A stretch of DNA of 43,028 nucleotides, taken from positions 1 through 43,028 of the forward strand of contig JAAPAO010000285.1 in the NCBI GenBank assembly GCA_013115145.1, written 5' to 3'. Position 1 is the stretch's first letter. Each line of letters opens with the position of its first letter. Shown here piece after piece: positions 31,497-42,886 of the stretch. Under the pieces are notes generated by a model. It had not been told where the DNA came from. It saw only the letters and a program-made list of their open reading frames with translations, and searched no databases. A program made the position numbers and the translations under genes. The DNA is from Perkinsus chesapeaki. Lineage: Eukaryota > Perkinsozoa > Perkinsida > Perkinsidae.

Positions 31497-33024
31497 ATGG
31501 TCAGGCTGTATGTGATGGATCGTCTACTTTCCTCTAGTCCGATAGGGATCATATCAGCCTCTATTATAGCTTGGGCATTTGCTGAGGGTTGCTTTTATAT
31601 ATGGTAACGAAACGGAAAGATACTTTTTAGCTCAACCAGCTCGCAGGTTTAGACGCCATTTATCGAAACAGACAAATACCCCAGCAGTAGTACCAGCTAT
31701 ACCCGACGGTCAGAGGGACTATATAGCGGAGAAGGTTGCGGAGATGCTAAAGCGTCATCCAGAAGGGCTCTGGCGTTTGCTGAAAGGATGGTATTCTAGT
31801 AGTCGTGCCACCGTACGATATCTGCGGCCTAGGTTCGAGCCGGGTGTCGACCAGGAGTCTCTTCGTGATGATAACATATCAGAGTTCTTAGCATGGGCGT
31901 TTTATTACAAGCATTTAGAGGTCAGTGGGCGAAGGCTGTGGTATCGACTGCTGCAGCAGCACTTGCTGGCTTCAGGCACTTGATGATTCTGAGCGGGAGT
32001 GGGTTGACCAACTTAAGACTCGTGTTGCTAAGGAGCATAGTTTTGATATAAAGCCAGGCAGAGGGGATGTAGGAGTGGTATAGAGAAGTCTAGCAGTAGC
32101 GACGGTGCTTAGGTTAAGGTCAACCGACAGACCTTGGATCCGGTTATGGCAGCTCACAGGCCTCTAGTCTTCTATCTGGCAGTTCGTGGCCTTAAGTTCC
32201 TAGGCTCTATAGGGATGCTGTTACTAGGCTACAGGCATTACCAAGAAGGAGAGGTTACATATTGGTACAAATGCAATAGTAATAGCGGGTCGGTGAAGGA
32301 GGACGAGGAGGTTCTTGTATTCTTCCACGGTTTGGGTATCGGCATCACAACCTATTTGCCGTTCCTGCCCAGTTTCAGAGCAGGGACGCATTTCTTGTTC
32401 GAGCTGCCGTGGGTGTCTATGGATCCATGGGCTAAGATAATACCGGCCGAAGAGTACGCTGTTGGGGTTGAGAAGGCCCTTGCTAAGCATGCTTCCTCCG
32501 ATGGTCATCATCACCAAAGACTTTGTCTGGCCGGTCACTCCTTTGGTACTTTCACGATAGCGTGGTTGAAGCACTACTGCCCTAAGGTCTATTCACAGTC
32601 CAGAGTGGTCCTAGTAGACCCAGTGAGTATCCATCTACAGCTGCCAGATGTATGCTCTAACTTCCTCTATAAAGCCCCAGAAAGGCCCTTTGCGAAGTTC
32701 CTAAGGTATATAGCCTCTCAAGAGGTAGGTATAGCTTGTTGCCTCTTCCGCAACTTCTTCTGGATGCAATGTGTCATGTTCCCCTGTGAATTGCCCGAAG
32801 GCTCTGTAGTGTTCCTATCCGAGAAGGACCACGTTGTGCCGGTTAAAGATGTCTATGCTGAATGCTATGCGAGAGGGGTTACTACTATTATTCTGGACGG
32901 TATAGACCATGGAAGCATCCTTATTCGTCGAGACTACATGAGGATGGTTGCCGATGCTATCAACTGTGGCTCCCAACACCTGCTCAAGAAGTGCGCTGAT
33001 CTGCGCTCCATCAATCCGAGCTAA
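31497..33024 (+). CDS. Alpha/beta hydrolase, membrane-anchored, tandem copy 2
   Basis: Exons 31497-31603, 31647-31790, 31833-31920, 31976-32068, 32113-33024; 447 residues. N-terminal segment IGIISASIIAWAFAEG; hydrolase motifs VFFHGLGIGITTYL, LAGHSFGTFTIAWLKHYC, SEKDHVVPVKDVY, DGIDHGSI. It lies 203 bp after copy 1 and shares its exon plan. A region before the hydrolase domain is also conserved between copies (PAVVPAIPDGQRDYIAEKV here, PAIVPAVSPEQRDFVFDNV in copy 1), so the duplication covered the whole gene. Copy 2 has a His-rich insert (SDGHHHQR) before the elbow. Confidence 0.9.
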
Positions 33025-33131
33025 TCGCTTCTGGTTTAGTTTCATCTTGGTCGTATCACATGATTCGAGTCCACCCCTCTTGTTGAGTTCGTATCCTCCT
33101 CAGCCACTTCCGCCGTGAGTTTTTGTAACGC

Positions 33132-34706
33132 ATGTCTCCGCTTGCCATGTCACCACCACTGCATAGAAGACGTCCGAGTGTTGAGAGCTCCAGAGGGGAC
33201 TCCCCTTCCACAACGGCATCTAGTTCTACCTTACCTACCACCAAGGCACAGGAGCCACAACCCTATGAGGTACTCCTCCGTAGATCCTCCCAGCACGGGA
33301 GGGTCAGCTCCTCGACAGCCAGCAGGGTGAAGAAGAATCGTCAACAGCAGGTAGAGGGAGACTTGCGGAGAATCCATTAGTTTCTGTCGCTATGGTCAGA
33401 TACGGCGTATCTTTCGGGCCCTAGATGCCAAGCCTACTATAGACCTTCATGAGCTGCAAATATTAGCTCATTCCCCTATGGGATTCGTCAACTCTGATAT
33501 CCGTCGAAGTGTGTGGCCAGCACTGTTGGGGGTCTCTGGGCCATCCCACCGCCGCCATTCGGATGCCTCAGGAGAAGCCCTTCCCAGTCTGCCAGAGCTT
33601 GAGAAGACCTACCCTGTCATCAGCCGTGACGTGGCGAGAAGTGGCAACTCTTGGAGAGGGTCGGGGAATGTGCGGTTGAGTGTTCGTAGAAGGAAGCAGA
33701 GCTCTTTAGCAAAAGTGTTGGTGGAGTTGTGTAACAAGTACAACGGTGATCTACACTACTTCCAAGGCCTACATGATATAGCATTAGCCATCTTAGAGGT
33801 GGAACCGAGTAGGCTACCGGCGGTAGGTTGCTCTCTTTTTGCCAGCTTCATGTCAGATACGTCAGACTGCTGCGCTATGCTGGACAACCTATGCCTGTTC
33901 TATCTATCCGATTTGTGTTTCTATCCCTTCCAGTACGCTCTACTCCCTGGCCTAGACCTCAGCTTTGCCCTGCTCGAGGCCCTCGACCCCGAGCTCCATG
34001 AAGCCCTTGTGAGCGCTGATATTGAATCACCTCACTTTGCCGTGCCGTGGATTCTTACGTGGATGACACACAACCTACCGACACTGGAAATGTCCCAGAG
34101 GCTGGTGGACTCCCTGTTGTCGAGTCATCCAGCTGTTATCTATTATTATGTAGCCTGCTTGCTCATTATGAAACGGGAAGATATTCTCAAGGTTGAGCCG
34201 TTCGACATGCCTCATGTCCACCAATTTTGCCAGAACCTTCCTTCAACCTTGGATATGCCTTCCTTAGAGAGATTGATTGATATGGTGTGGATATGCATTC
34301 GAGAGGTCTTTCCTTTGCCCACACTTCTACAGTTGCCAGCGGCCAAGAAGATGCCACGGGCGAGTTGCATATTTGCCAAGAGACTCCTCTCTCAAGTGCC
34401 CGATGATGACGAAAGGCAAAGGATCATCAATAGACGCATCGAAGAGCTTAGGAGAGACCAGCGCCGATTTAAAACATCATCGGGAGGTCAGGGAAACCAT
34501 ACCGCTCCCCCGTATCATCTCCTTACATTTCAGGTAGACTCAGTACATGTTTCGGCGGCTCTGCTGTCGGTAAAGGTGCTAGAATGGTTATATCGGTGAC
34601 AGCCGGTTGCCTTGGTGCTGCAGCAGTGGCTTGCGCGGCTATCTTGTGGGCGAGTCGAAACGGTGAAGGTGGTGGTGGTGTCCATCTAGTCGATCATACT
34701 CCTTAA
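33132..34706 (+). CDS. TBC-domain Rab GTPase-activating protein, TBC1D20/Gyp8 type
   Basis: Exons 33132-33350, 33400-34486, 34534-34706; 492 residues. A Ser/Arg-rich N-terminus precedes the TBC domain. TBC motifs: IRRSVWPALLG ('R..VW..LLG'), SRDVARSG carrying the arginine finger (I-x-x-D-x-x-R type), and HYFQGLHDI with the glutamine finger (Y-x-Q-G). FAVPWILTWMTHNL matches the 'W.LTWF.H' block. The third exon encodes a C-terminal hydrophobic span, MVISVTAGCLGAAAVACAAI, as in TBC1D20/Gyp8, which sit in the ER membrane and act on Rab1/Ypt1-type GTPases. Without the last splice the frame ends at 34599 and lacks the anchor. Confidence 0.88.
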
Positions 34707-34792
34707 CAGCTGTATTGCCATCTTTCAAGTGACTCTCCTTGGTGTGGTGTTGTTACAGAGTAGAGCAGCTCTTACCAAATTGATTGATCCGA

Positions 34793-35755
34793 ATGTCAGA
34801 GTCAGCAGAATCCAACAGCGTTGAAGAAGAGGAAGACCAGTTAGAAGAAGAAGAAGTCGAGGGCTCCCTAGAGGACACCTTCAGATCCTTTGACCAGCGC
34901 TGCCGCGAGATCCCGCTGCTTTGCAGAGCGTCTGAATTACTGGGCATTGAACCTGGCCTCCTGAGCTCTGTGATAGTAGCTGTGGTGTGTGGTGGCCTGC
35001 TCGTCGGCCGAGGAGCTTTCCTGATAAGGTAGGTCTCCTGGTTCCTGGATTCGGTTTATGGAGCTTACCTTGTGTGATGAACTTAACGTGACATTAGTGA
35101 TCTTAACTGAGGCCGCCTTCTGGGGAACGACTATTGGTTTCGATCTCGCTGATCCGCTGGGGGTCCCAATACGCTTGCCTGATGACATCAACGTGTCTTT
35201 CACCATCATCATACAGGCTCGACATAATAGTGCTACTTGTCGCTAAAAGACTCCATATTGGATGAATATTATTATTCCACTCGGCTTTGTCCCCTTCAGC
35301 ACCGCGGTGGCCGTAATTAATCCCTCATTAAAAAGCATGCATGCCATTAGAGACTTCCAAGCTGATCCTAAGCATGGCGGTCGGCCCCTTCAACGATGTC
35401 TGGAGTGAGGCCTTCCGCTCCGACACCCTCCTATCGATCCTGCCATCTGGCAGATACTGGGTATGCCTCGGCGCCATAATGGTTGTAGAGTCCATAAGCC
35501 TGAGCACGCTGTTGTTCCATTTCCCACTGTGGTATATCTTTAAAGTGGCCATAGTTCTATACCTACAGATGGATAACTCTCCGGTGAGCCTCTCGGCATT
35601 GTTCAAGTAGTGTACAGGCTTTTTAGGGTCGAAGGGTGATGTACGAGTGGATCAGAGACCTTGCTGGCGGTCGAGGCGCCGAGGTGGACTCAGTGACGGC
35701 AGTGGCGATGGCCAAGGAACACTCTCCTCGCTCCTCGGCAGCTGAAGTGGAATAG
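34793..35755 (+). CDS. HVA22/TB2/DP1 (REEP) family ER-shaping protein
   Basis: Exons 34793-35028, 35300-35404, 35454-35583, 35627-35755; 199 residues. An acidic N-terminus is followed by a hydrophobic hairpin (LLSSVIVAVVCGGLLVG), then NPSLKSMHAI corresponding to 'YP.Y.S.KAI', EYWVCLGAIMVVESI corresponding to 'YWVVFG...V.E', and a second hairpin LFHFPLWYIFKVAIVLYLQM ('PFYY..K..FL.WL'). These define the TB2/DP1/HVA22 fold that curves tubular ER. I start at the first ATG after the upstream gene. Intron 1 (35029-35299, 271 nt) is long for this window and happens to carry open frames on both strands. Confidence 0.85.
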
Positions 35756-35838
35756 TTTCTTTGTAACTTCTCTAAGCTTTAGTGTTCATTCTCGTGCCTA
35801 CAGGCTGCAGTTGTCATTCCTTTCAATGGTCGAGGGCC

Positions 35839-38800
35839 ATGGCCTCGACTTCTAGCGCGTCCCCAGTCTATCCTGTGAAATCGGGAGGGAGCATTACATT
35901 GCTCCCCCTGTCCTATCATGACAAAATAGCCGAACATATTGATGCTAAGCTTCGGAACGGTGGAGGGGCCTTAGTGGTCATGGGACAGGGCCTGGGTGCT
36001 TGTGAATTGGTACGGCTATAATTATGTGGCGCGCGGTAGTGGCTATTAGGTATCCGCCCTACTACAGCGTCTTCAGTCCTGTCGGCCTGTTGGGGAGCCA
36101 TTGATACTAGTCACCAATGCCCGGGATGGTGAGACTGAGTGCATTGGCGCTAAGTCAATCACAGCGGATGTGCCGCCAGTACTCCGGGACGAAATGTAAG
36201 CTCGTAAATGTTTGCGACAAATTTACCGTAAAATTTTTATGAGAGATTTTTAATTATTTTTTGCTGAGTTTCTCAGGCTCAGTTCACCAGAATTTCTACA
36301 CTTGTTCTGCCTTCTTAACCGCTCAGCCTGACCTCTGCTCTTCTATGTAGTGTGCATCCCAGGTACCTCGCTGGTGGGTGTATCTCGATTACAAGTAGAA
36401 TATTAGTAACAGACCTCCTTACCAACAGACTTACCACAGAGATAGTCGCCGGTCTCATAGTCCTCAACGCCCATAACAGTTCTTATTCCGAGCAGTTTGC
36501 CTGTGAACTCTACCGTGAGAGGAAACAAAAGGGCAGGGGCTTTATAGCAGCTTTTACTGACCACCCGGTGAAGTGCAAGACACTTATGAATGTGGAAGGT
36601 AAAGTCAGTTCCTATCACGAGGCAGCTTCGAGTTGCCCTATCAGGCTTGCTTAGAGAGCTACAGATAGGGTCATCGGCTATAGTGTTAATACCGAGATTT
36701 AGAGGTGAAGTTATGGATACCTTCAAGCAGGATGATAATGGCGTTGCTTCTGGCGATGGTGGCGGCGCCAGAGTGCTGACCAGTAAGATGGGGGTTTTCA
36801 TTAACCATACACAATCCTATTTGGTTGCACTGCTATAGGGCAGCATCGATAAAGGCAGCTTATGAAGAGTCACTGTCTTGTTCAGTACCGATCCCTGACC
36901 AAATCGCTGCTATTGAGAAGACGTTGAATATTATTGTCGAAGCTAATTTTGATGATATAGCCCAAAGCAAGGGTGTGATCGATGCCGGTACCATTACAGT
37001 TTTTATGACTGTGTTACTCCTGTACTTCTCAGGTATACCCATCTACCCGCCGAACCTCCCGAAAGGTGCGCTTCGTGGCCTGGCGGCCCTCGACAACTGG
37101 TTCTCTCTGCGTCCACAACTCTTTATGGTAAGCCCAGGGCTTGTGGACCAGTGATCAACTTAGTCTTATCCTATTCCCTCGTTTCTTCTTTTTATATCTC
37201 TGATGTAGATCACTATGAAGGGTGTGTAGGTATGGGATCAATTGGGCAGACGTACCCAGAATATGATAAGGGACGCTGATGTGCTAGAGCGGCTAACTCA
37301 CAGGCTTCGTTCAGGTGATGCTGCATCGGTGAGTGGCGGCATGGTGCCCGCATCTACCCCATTTCGTATCTTTCTTAGTTCTTCTTATCGTTGCTCGACA
37401 GCATCTCAGCGCATCCCGAATCTCCCTGGGCATCGGCGGGACCGACTCATCAACTGATAAGTCAGGCTAGGCAAAGATTGTAAGGCACTTGCTCTACGGA
37501 GCATTTTTCACTGTTAACTTCACAAACTTCATTATCTATCACAAATTGCTCTACGTGCCATCATACGGCTCTACCCACCCACAACAGGTATAACTGGGAT
37601 GCTAGAGGTCTACATCTCCACATTGATCCTCCTCCCAAGTGGGCACCGCTACAGAAGGCTATCGGTGATGAAGGTAAATGAGTCTGCAATCTTCGAACAA
37701 CCGTGTGGTTCAGCCGCTCGAGTTGCCAGAGAGTTTGAGGGTGCTTCGTCATCGCCATCGTTACCAGAGATAAGAATTACAGTGGTAACATACGCCCACA
37801 CTTCCTCCTTTATGACCAAAGCCCTAATCGATCGTGGTGAGCATCGGCGGTGTTGCGGCCTGCTTATCTAGTGTCCATTGGTAGGGCCGGAAGCAGCGCT
37901 GCTGCAGTCATTTCAAAGCTTCCTGTATGAGGCCCGTGGAAACGACTACTATAAGCCCAAAATGGCGGGCTCGAGCTTTGGTAGGCTCTGCTGTTTGCTC
38001 TTACCCAGCGGCGGTGGATTAGGTATCTCCACGGCGGAGGCACAGCTGCTGAGGGACGAGATCCACAATATGCCAGAGAGGTCCGCTAGAGTATGCAGTC
38101 GATCGTTGGAGGGGCTTAGAGATGTCGTCATTGGCAACTCGACTCTGGGAGAGCCCATGCGGAGGAGCGTCAAGTAGGAACCGCTCGAGGCTCTTGGGGC
38201 TGAATGATGTTGTTAGCGTTATGGTTAATGTCGTCGACGCTTTCAAAGGCGATGGGTATATGAGCACCAGGCTTGCCGACTTCCAACCTAATGTTGTTAT
38301 TCTTTACGATGCTCCTTCGATACTACCGATAAGGGTGGCGGAGCGGTACACTTCCTATATGCGAAGTCGAGGGGGTAGGCAGCGAGGCAAGGCTGGTGCA
38401 GGGTCTACCACTCCCATCAGAGCCGGCCGTTCACACTGTTATATTGCAAGTTCTGAACTCTCACGAGGCTCGGCGTCTGGCCCAGTCTGGAGTGCAGGAG
38501 CAACAGGCATTCCACGAACTCATCAACATGGAGAAGAATGTGTCAGCAATGAAGCCGAAGGACGAATGGATACCACTCACGGTGAGCTTGCTGTTGCTGT
38601 GACGTGTGCCTACATTGCTGCTGTAAGACCCCTGTGGGAGGGGTGACAGCGTCGTCGTCGTCGAGGGCAGGCGGAAGGAAGAGAAAGCGTAACGAGGAGA
38701 TGAAGCAGACAGTGCTGGTGGACGTGAGAGAACTAAGGAGCAATCTCCCGCTAGAGCTGCACCGGAAAGGCCTCACTTTGCTGCCGGTAGGGATGCTAGT

Positions 38801-39907
38801 CTGCGGTGGTTTAGTCTGTAGTGGTGCTTGTCTCAGTATACTCTACCTGTTGGTGACTTTATACTGTCCCGTGATATCTGCGTGGAGCGGAAGTCCTTGC
38901 CGGATCTCATCGGGAGTCTTGCCAGTGGCCGACTGTAAGGACTATTTTTCCTTCATTTCCTCCACTACCGGTCCGTATCTTTTTCTATCACTAAGGTTGT
39001 TGTTGTTATAGATATCGCCAGGCGGTTAGCATGTCCTTCAACTACAAGGTGCCATCACTGTTAGTGGAGGTGCAGGAGACTGATGCAGGGGCGTTGATGA
39101 GGGGGAACTCGGCAAGGATCAGTGACAACGATAACATCTCAAGATTTGGTACCTCTTCACGGCTTACTCGGCGCCCTACGCTTGCTCTCCTTCTTCAGCG
39201 GCTCTTGTTCTCCACTTCCCCAGTCTGCGGCTGTTGTGGTCTTTATCAGACAGGAGCACGGCTAATCTCTTTGTAGCGCTGAAGGTGGGTGGGGGGCCCC
39301 AATGGGCGGTGCCGTACGAGGTTTCTGAACGTCTGAATCTTGGGACCGCGCGCCAGGAAATATTCCCGTGGCTGGAGCGTGGGCGTTACTCAGGTGAGAG
39401 CGGTCCAGCAGCCAGATCCAGTAGAGGCCATGAAAAAGCGTGTGGAGGGGAATGTCCCCGATGATACCCTCGAGAACGGCCAGAGTGGTAAAGTGAAACG
39501 TTCTATTACTTGCCTGAATAGTTCTTCCTTGACATCAGGCCCTATGGACTTGGCTTCGAAGAAAGCCATGAGCGCGAACCCTGCCTCTACAAGGACAGCG
39601 GCCTCGGAGATCCTACTCAAGTGAGATTGTCGTTGCCAGCGGACGCCATGCTGTGTTGTAGCTGCCCTGGCATAACCCCACATATCCTCACAGTGCTGCG
39701 CAACACACCGGAGGCTAACACTCTGAAGAAGCTGGTGAAGTTGGACCTTGATACTATGACTAAGCTGATGGTGAGCCTACCCCGGCTGGGGGTGGTGATT
39801 TACGTACCTTGATTTGGTAGGGGCCGTCGGCTGCCAAGACCTTCCATAAGTTCGTTAATGTGACCATTGATATTAATAGTTTCACCACCAATTCGAGCAA
39901 CTCCTGA
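35839..39907 (+). CDS. ERCC4: Structure-specific endonuclease XPF (RAD1/ERCC4)
   Basis: Catalytic subunit of XPF-ERCC1, which cuts 5' of lesions in nucleotide excision repair. 922 residues, 22 exons: 35839-36009, 36050-36195, 36363-36598, 36645-36782, 36844-36972, 37033-37127, 37230-37328, 37379-37479, 37588-37673, 37714-37836, 37885-37980, 38023-38090, 38122-38374, 38421-38581, 38628-38786, 38822-38934, 39012-39148, 39199-39284, 39394-39487, 39539-39620, 39662-39770, 39821-39907. Helicase-like half: [49 protein letters not shown]. Nuclease: [10 protein letters not shown] and [19 protein letters not shown], the GDx(n)ERKx3D motif intact. Tandem Hh[16 protein letters not shown] and [13 protein letters not shown]. 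Human XPF is 916 residues. Phases agree throughout; the 31-nt intron at 38091 is the least sure. Confidence 0.95.
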
Positions 39908-39986
39908 ATAAAGTGCATCATCTCCGTTTCCCGTTCCTATCGGCTTGAGTTGATTCCTATCGCCTGGTGGCCTGGTGACTAACAGT

Positions 39987-40597
39987 ATGGGTTCTCCCAT
40001 TGGTAGGCTGCGTACAAGGACTCAGCCATCTCTGCTCCGTCCCAAGCATTGTCCGTATGATGATGGAGAGCTCGCTATGAGGCTGAGGAGAGCAGAAGAG
40101 GAGCTTACTAAGGCTCGGGCAGCAGCCATCAGGTATCACTAAGTGGTCTCATAGGTGTCCAGACGCTCCATTTAGGGCCGAGTTAGGTCGAACCACGGAT
40201 GGCTCCAGTGCCCGGGTAGTCAGTTGGATGGTGGATGCTCCCGATGTTCGAGAGTAGGTCAGATTTACAACCTGTGGCTCCCCAGAGTGTCCTCATTTAG
40301 TTCACAAATAAGTTTGAGTGAACTTTTCGGCCAACTGGTGGATCTACGTCGACAGCAGTTCCGCCACAATAGGACAATTCACGCACTGAAGGAGCAGATG
40401 GCGTCGGAGAGAAAAGTGCAAGACTTCTGGCATTCATAGGTCATCACCTCAGGCAGTTCACTGATGACGGCAGTCCTGCAGTATATTTGAGACCATCTCA
40501 AGTGACTGTACTAAGGAAATGCTTATCGACTTTGAACACAGAGGTCAAGGCTGTGGAGGCAGATCGGGAGCGAGGGCGGCATACCAACCATAGTTGA
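39987..40597 (+). CDS. Small coiled-coil protein, function unknown
   Basis: Exons 39987-40132, 40176-40253, 40301-40415, 40457-40597; 159 residues. Begins MGSPIGRLRTRTQPSLLRPK, then helical segments MRLRRAEEELTKARAAAI, LFGQLVDLRRQQF, ALKEQMASERK and LSTLNTEVKAVEADRERG. It lies 79 bp after XPF. I end it at the TGA at 40595 because the next ATG at 40794 opens a clean BRCT domain in a separate gene. I do not recognise the family. Confidence 0.6.
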
Positions 40598-40793
40598 AGT
40601 CCAGTCCCTCCCCTACCAAGGGACGCCGGGAAGTTCCTGACCATTGGCTGAATGCATGCTGTAGAGGTAGCCAGTGTAGGCTACGGTCTTACCCGTATGT
40701 GATATATCCAAGTAGTTGGACTGCGTTGTCACTAGTACGGCCTCCGAGCCCACTTCTTGGTAGAGGTATTGATAGTAGTTTGTTTAGTATTTC

Positions 40794-42886
40794 ATGGAGC
40801 TTTTTCATGGAATAGCCTTTATCCTCACAGCAGGGCTGAAGAATAGAGATAAAGTAAAGCGGCAGGTGGAAGAGAACGGTGGAGTTGTTAAGCCCAGAAG
40901 GACAGTGAGGTCTACCTGGTAGGGTCTGATGCCGATGCTTTCGCTCAGAGCGAGAATGATGTTGTCCTTTTTGATCCTGGTGTCATCAAGGATGCCCGCG
41001 GCTTTAATGTAGGGCGACGATAACTGGACGGTGATGCTGCCTTGAATTCATTGGTTTAGGGTATGGCTTTGGATGTCCGATTTGTCACCAACTCTATCCA
41101 AGCAGGAGTCTGTGAGCGTCCGGCTGACTACACGGTGAGAGCCTTGAGCACAGGATGAGGGAGAATCATTGTTTGGTAGATTACTCCTAGTGATCCGGTG
41201 CCGCTGATCTATAGAGAGCAAGGACGGGGTCGAGCCAACCCTCGGTCAGTGGCTCATCATGTCTACACTGATGAAGACGACATGAACATATTCCGCTTCC
41301 TTGATAAGGAAATACGGATAGCGCGGAGCCAGGGGAGACAGGTCCGGCCAGCTGGGATGAAAGTGTGGCAGAAAGCCGCTCGGGAAGGTGAGCTTGAAGC
41401 TGTCGCTTTCAAGGGTGTAATGTGGTCAGGTGTGGCACCCACCCACACATTGGAAAGTATGCGAACACGGTTCAAGAATTATATTGGCCCAAATATGGAA
41501 GAGTTCGCTCGTCGTCTGGCTGCGGAGAGACAGGCGGAAGCGAGCGCTGGCAGAAGCGCCCCGGCTGCCTCTGAGGGCCCTCACTCGGTAGGGCGGCCTT
41601 TTCAAGAGCGGCGGGCCGCGGCGGGGGCGGTGAGGACGCCTGGTGGGGCTGGTACAGCTGCTACACCATATGATAGTAGAAGACTTAGTGAATCGTTCCG
41701 GTCTCCGAGGGAGGAGGAGCCGGGCAGTCTGTTCGAAAGGGTAGAGGGAAGTAAGATGCGGTCACGGCTATCATCAGCGGGTATAGTGGGGAAGAGGTCA
41801 CGGCAAGGGGGACACCGAAGGGATAGCGCCGATGGCGGCCAGACTGGAGGCAATGGACCACTGGATGAGACTGTCTATGAGGAAGCAGAGGAGCCGTTCG
41901 ATTTGAGTGATACGCTATTTGAGGAAAATGAAGAAGCTACCCAGCGGGGGAGGATGGGCGGCAGCAACCAATGCGATGACTCTACCTCAAGTGGTTACGA
42001 GACGATAGTTTGTGACACTCCTCCGACCTCGGAGGAAGGCGGTAAGGCTCGAAAGCGTGCAAGAACGGGCGAAGCTGGTGATGCTTCAATGGTGACGGCC
42101 AGGGAGGGCAAATCAATTCATGGGCGGCAGCAGCCGGGGGAGAGGATATCAATTCATGGGCGGCAGCAGCCTGGGGAGGGCAAATCAATTCATGGGCGGC
42201 AGCAGCCGGGGGAGGGGATATCAATTCATGGGCGGCAGCAGCCTGGGGAGAGGATATCAATTCATGGGCGGCAGCAGCCTGGGGAGAGGATATCAATTCA
42301 TGGGCGGCAGCAGCCTGGGGAGGGCACGTCGTCGTGTGGAAATCGCAGTGGCAACTACTATGGCGGGGCAGACTCTATGATCCCACCTGACCTCATCCCG
42401 GACAATAGATCGAGCTTTACTTCATCATCGTCAAGCAGCTCACCAAGGTCGGCGGAGCGACGGCAAGAGACCGCTGTTTTCGTAGCACAATCAAGGCGAC
42501 TGATGCGGTGGGTTGAGGCGATGGAAAGGAAGTTTAATTTCGAGGGGCAATGGGTGGCCGACATTCTGAGATGGGAAGGAGGCGCCGCATCGAAGGCAGT
42601 GGCGGTAGCCGAACAGCTTAGGGAGATGACTGATGAGCTACATGTGCCTTGCTCGATTGTTATGAAAGTGTACCTAAGAACAGGGAATGTTGCTCGCACA
42701 CAGGAGAAGGTTGAAGGTGTGATGGAGCTCCATAAGCGGACAGGCGTACGATATGATTGGATAGTATTATGGATGGAAATGTTAGATTATGATGTAGCTA
42801 AGACAGAGAAGTATTTGGGTAACCGATACGGCTGCAACGACGACCATTCCCACCACCACCACCACCGTCGACGAGAACGGCGATAA
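40794..42886 (+). CDS. RAP1-like protein: BRCT, Rap1-type Myb and C-terminal helical domain
   Basis: Exons 40794-40865, 40898-41008, 41060-41134, 41180-42886; about 654 residues. BRCT (1-86): MELFHGIAFILTAGLKNRDK, EVYLVGSDADAF, VRFVTNSIQAGVCERPADY. Myb of Rap1 type (about 105-175): YTDEDDMNIFRFL, MKVWQKAAREG, HTLESMRTRFKNYI; compare 'FTEEDD..I' and 'HS..S...R....L' of human RAP1. A disordered Ser/Gly/Arg-rich linker holds six 12-residue repeats. The last 130 residues are helical (VPCSIVMKVYLRTGNVART, WMEMLDYDVAKTEKYLGNRYG) and could be an RCT-like module; a His-rich, Arg-rich tail ends it. BRCT-Myb-RCT is the order of fungal and animal RAP1 at telomeres. The BRCT contains a doubtful 32-nt intron. 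An alternative is an unrelated BRCT/SANT chromatin protein. Confidence 0.7.
42110..42325 (+). repeat. Six in-frame copies of a 36-bp tandem repeat
   Basis: Six near-identical 36-bp units, each encoding 12 residues of the form [IK]SIHGRQQPGE[RG], start at 42110, 42146, 42182, 42218, 42254 and 42290. Differences between copies are confined to a few positions (AAA/ATA, GGC/AGG/GGG, CCG/CCT). The array lies in the linker of the RAP1-like protein, and being in multiples of three keeps the frame. Confidence 0.93.

Noticed and set aside
31579-31983. Open frame of 134 codons as a separate gene between the hydrolases
   Set aside because: It is exons 2-3 of hydrolase copy 2 with two retained introns that happen to stay open. 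The same exons exist in copy 1.
35058-35246. 62-codon ORF inside intron 1 of the HVA22-like gene
   Set aside because: Joining 35028 directly to 35300 restores the TB2/DP1 motif in frame. The ORF has no recognisable domain and is probably chance.
35839-36199. A separate small Alba-like protein of 106 residues
   Set aside because: The frame does reach a TAA at 36197, but a GT donor at 36196 joins it in phase to the XPF helicase-like domain. The residues align with the XPF N-terminus.
40594-40815. 73-codon ORF between the small coiled-coil gene and the RAP1-like gene
   Set aside because: It starts at a TTG, has no features, and overlaps the acceptor and start of the BRCT frame.
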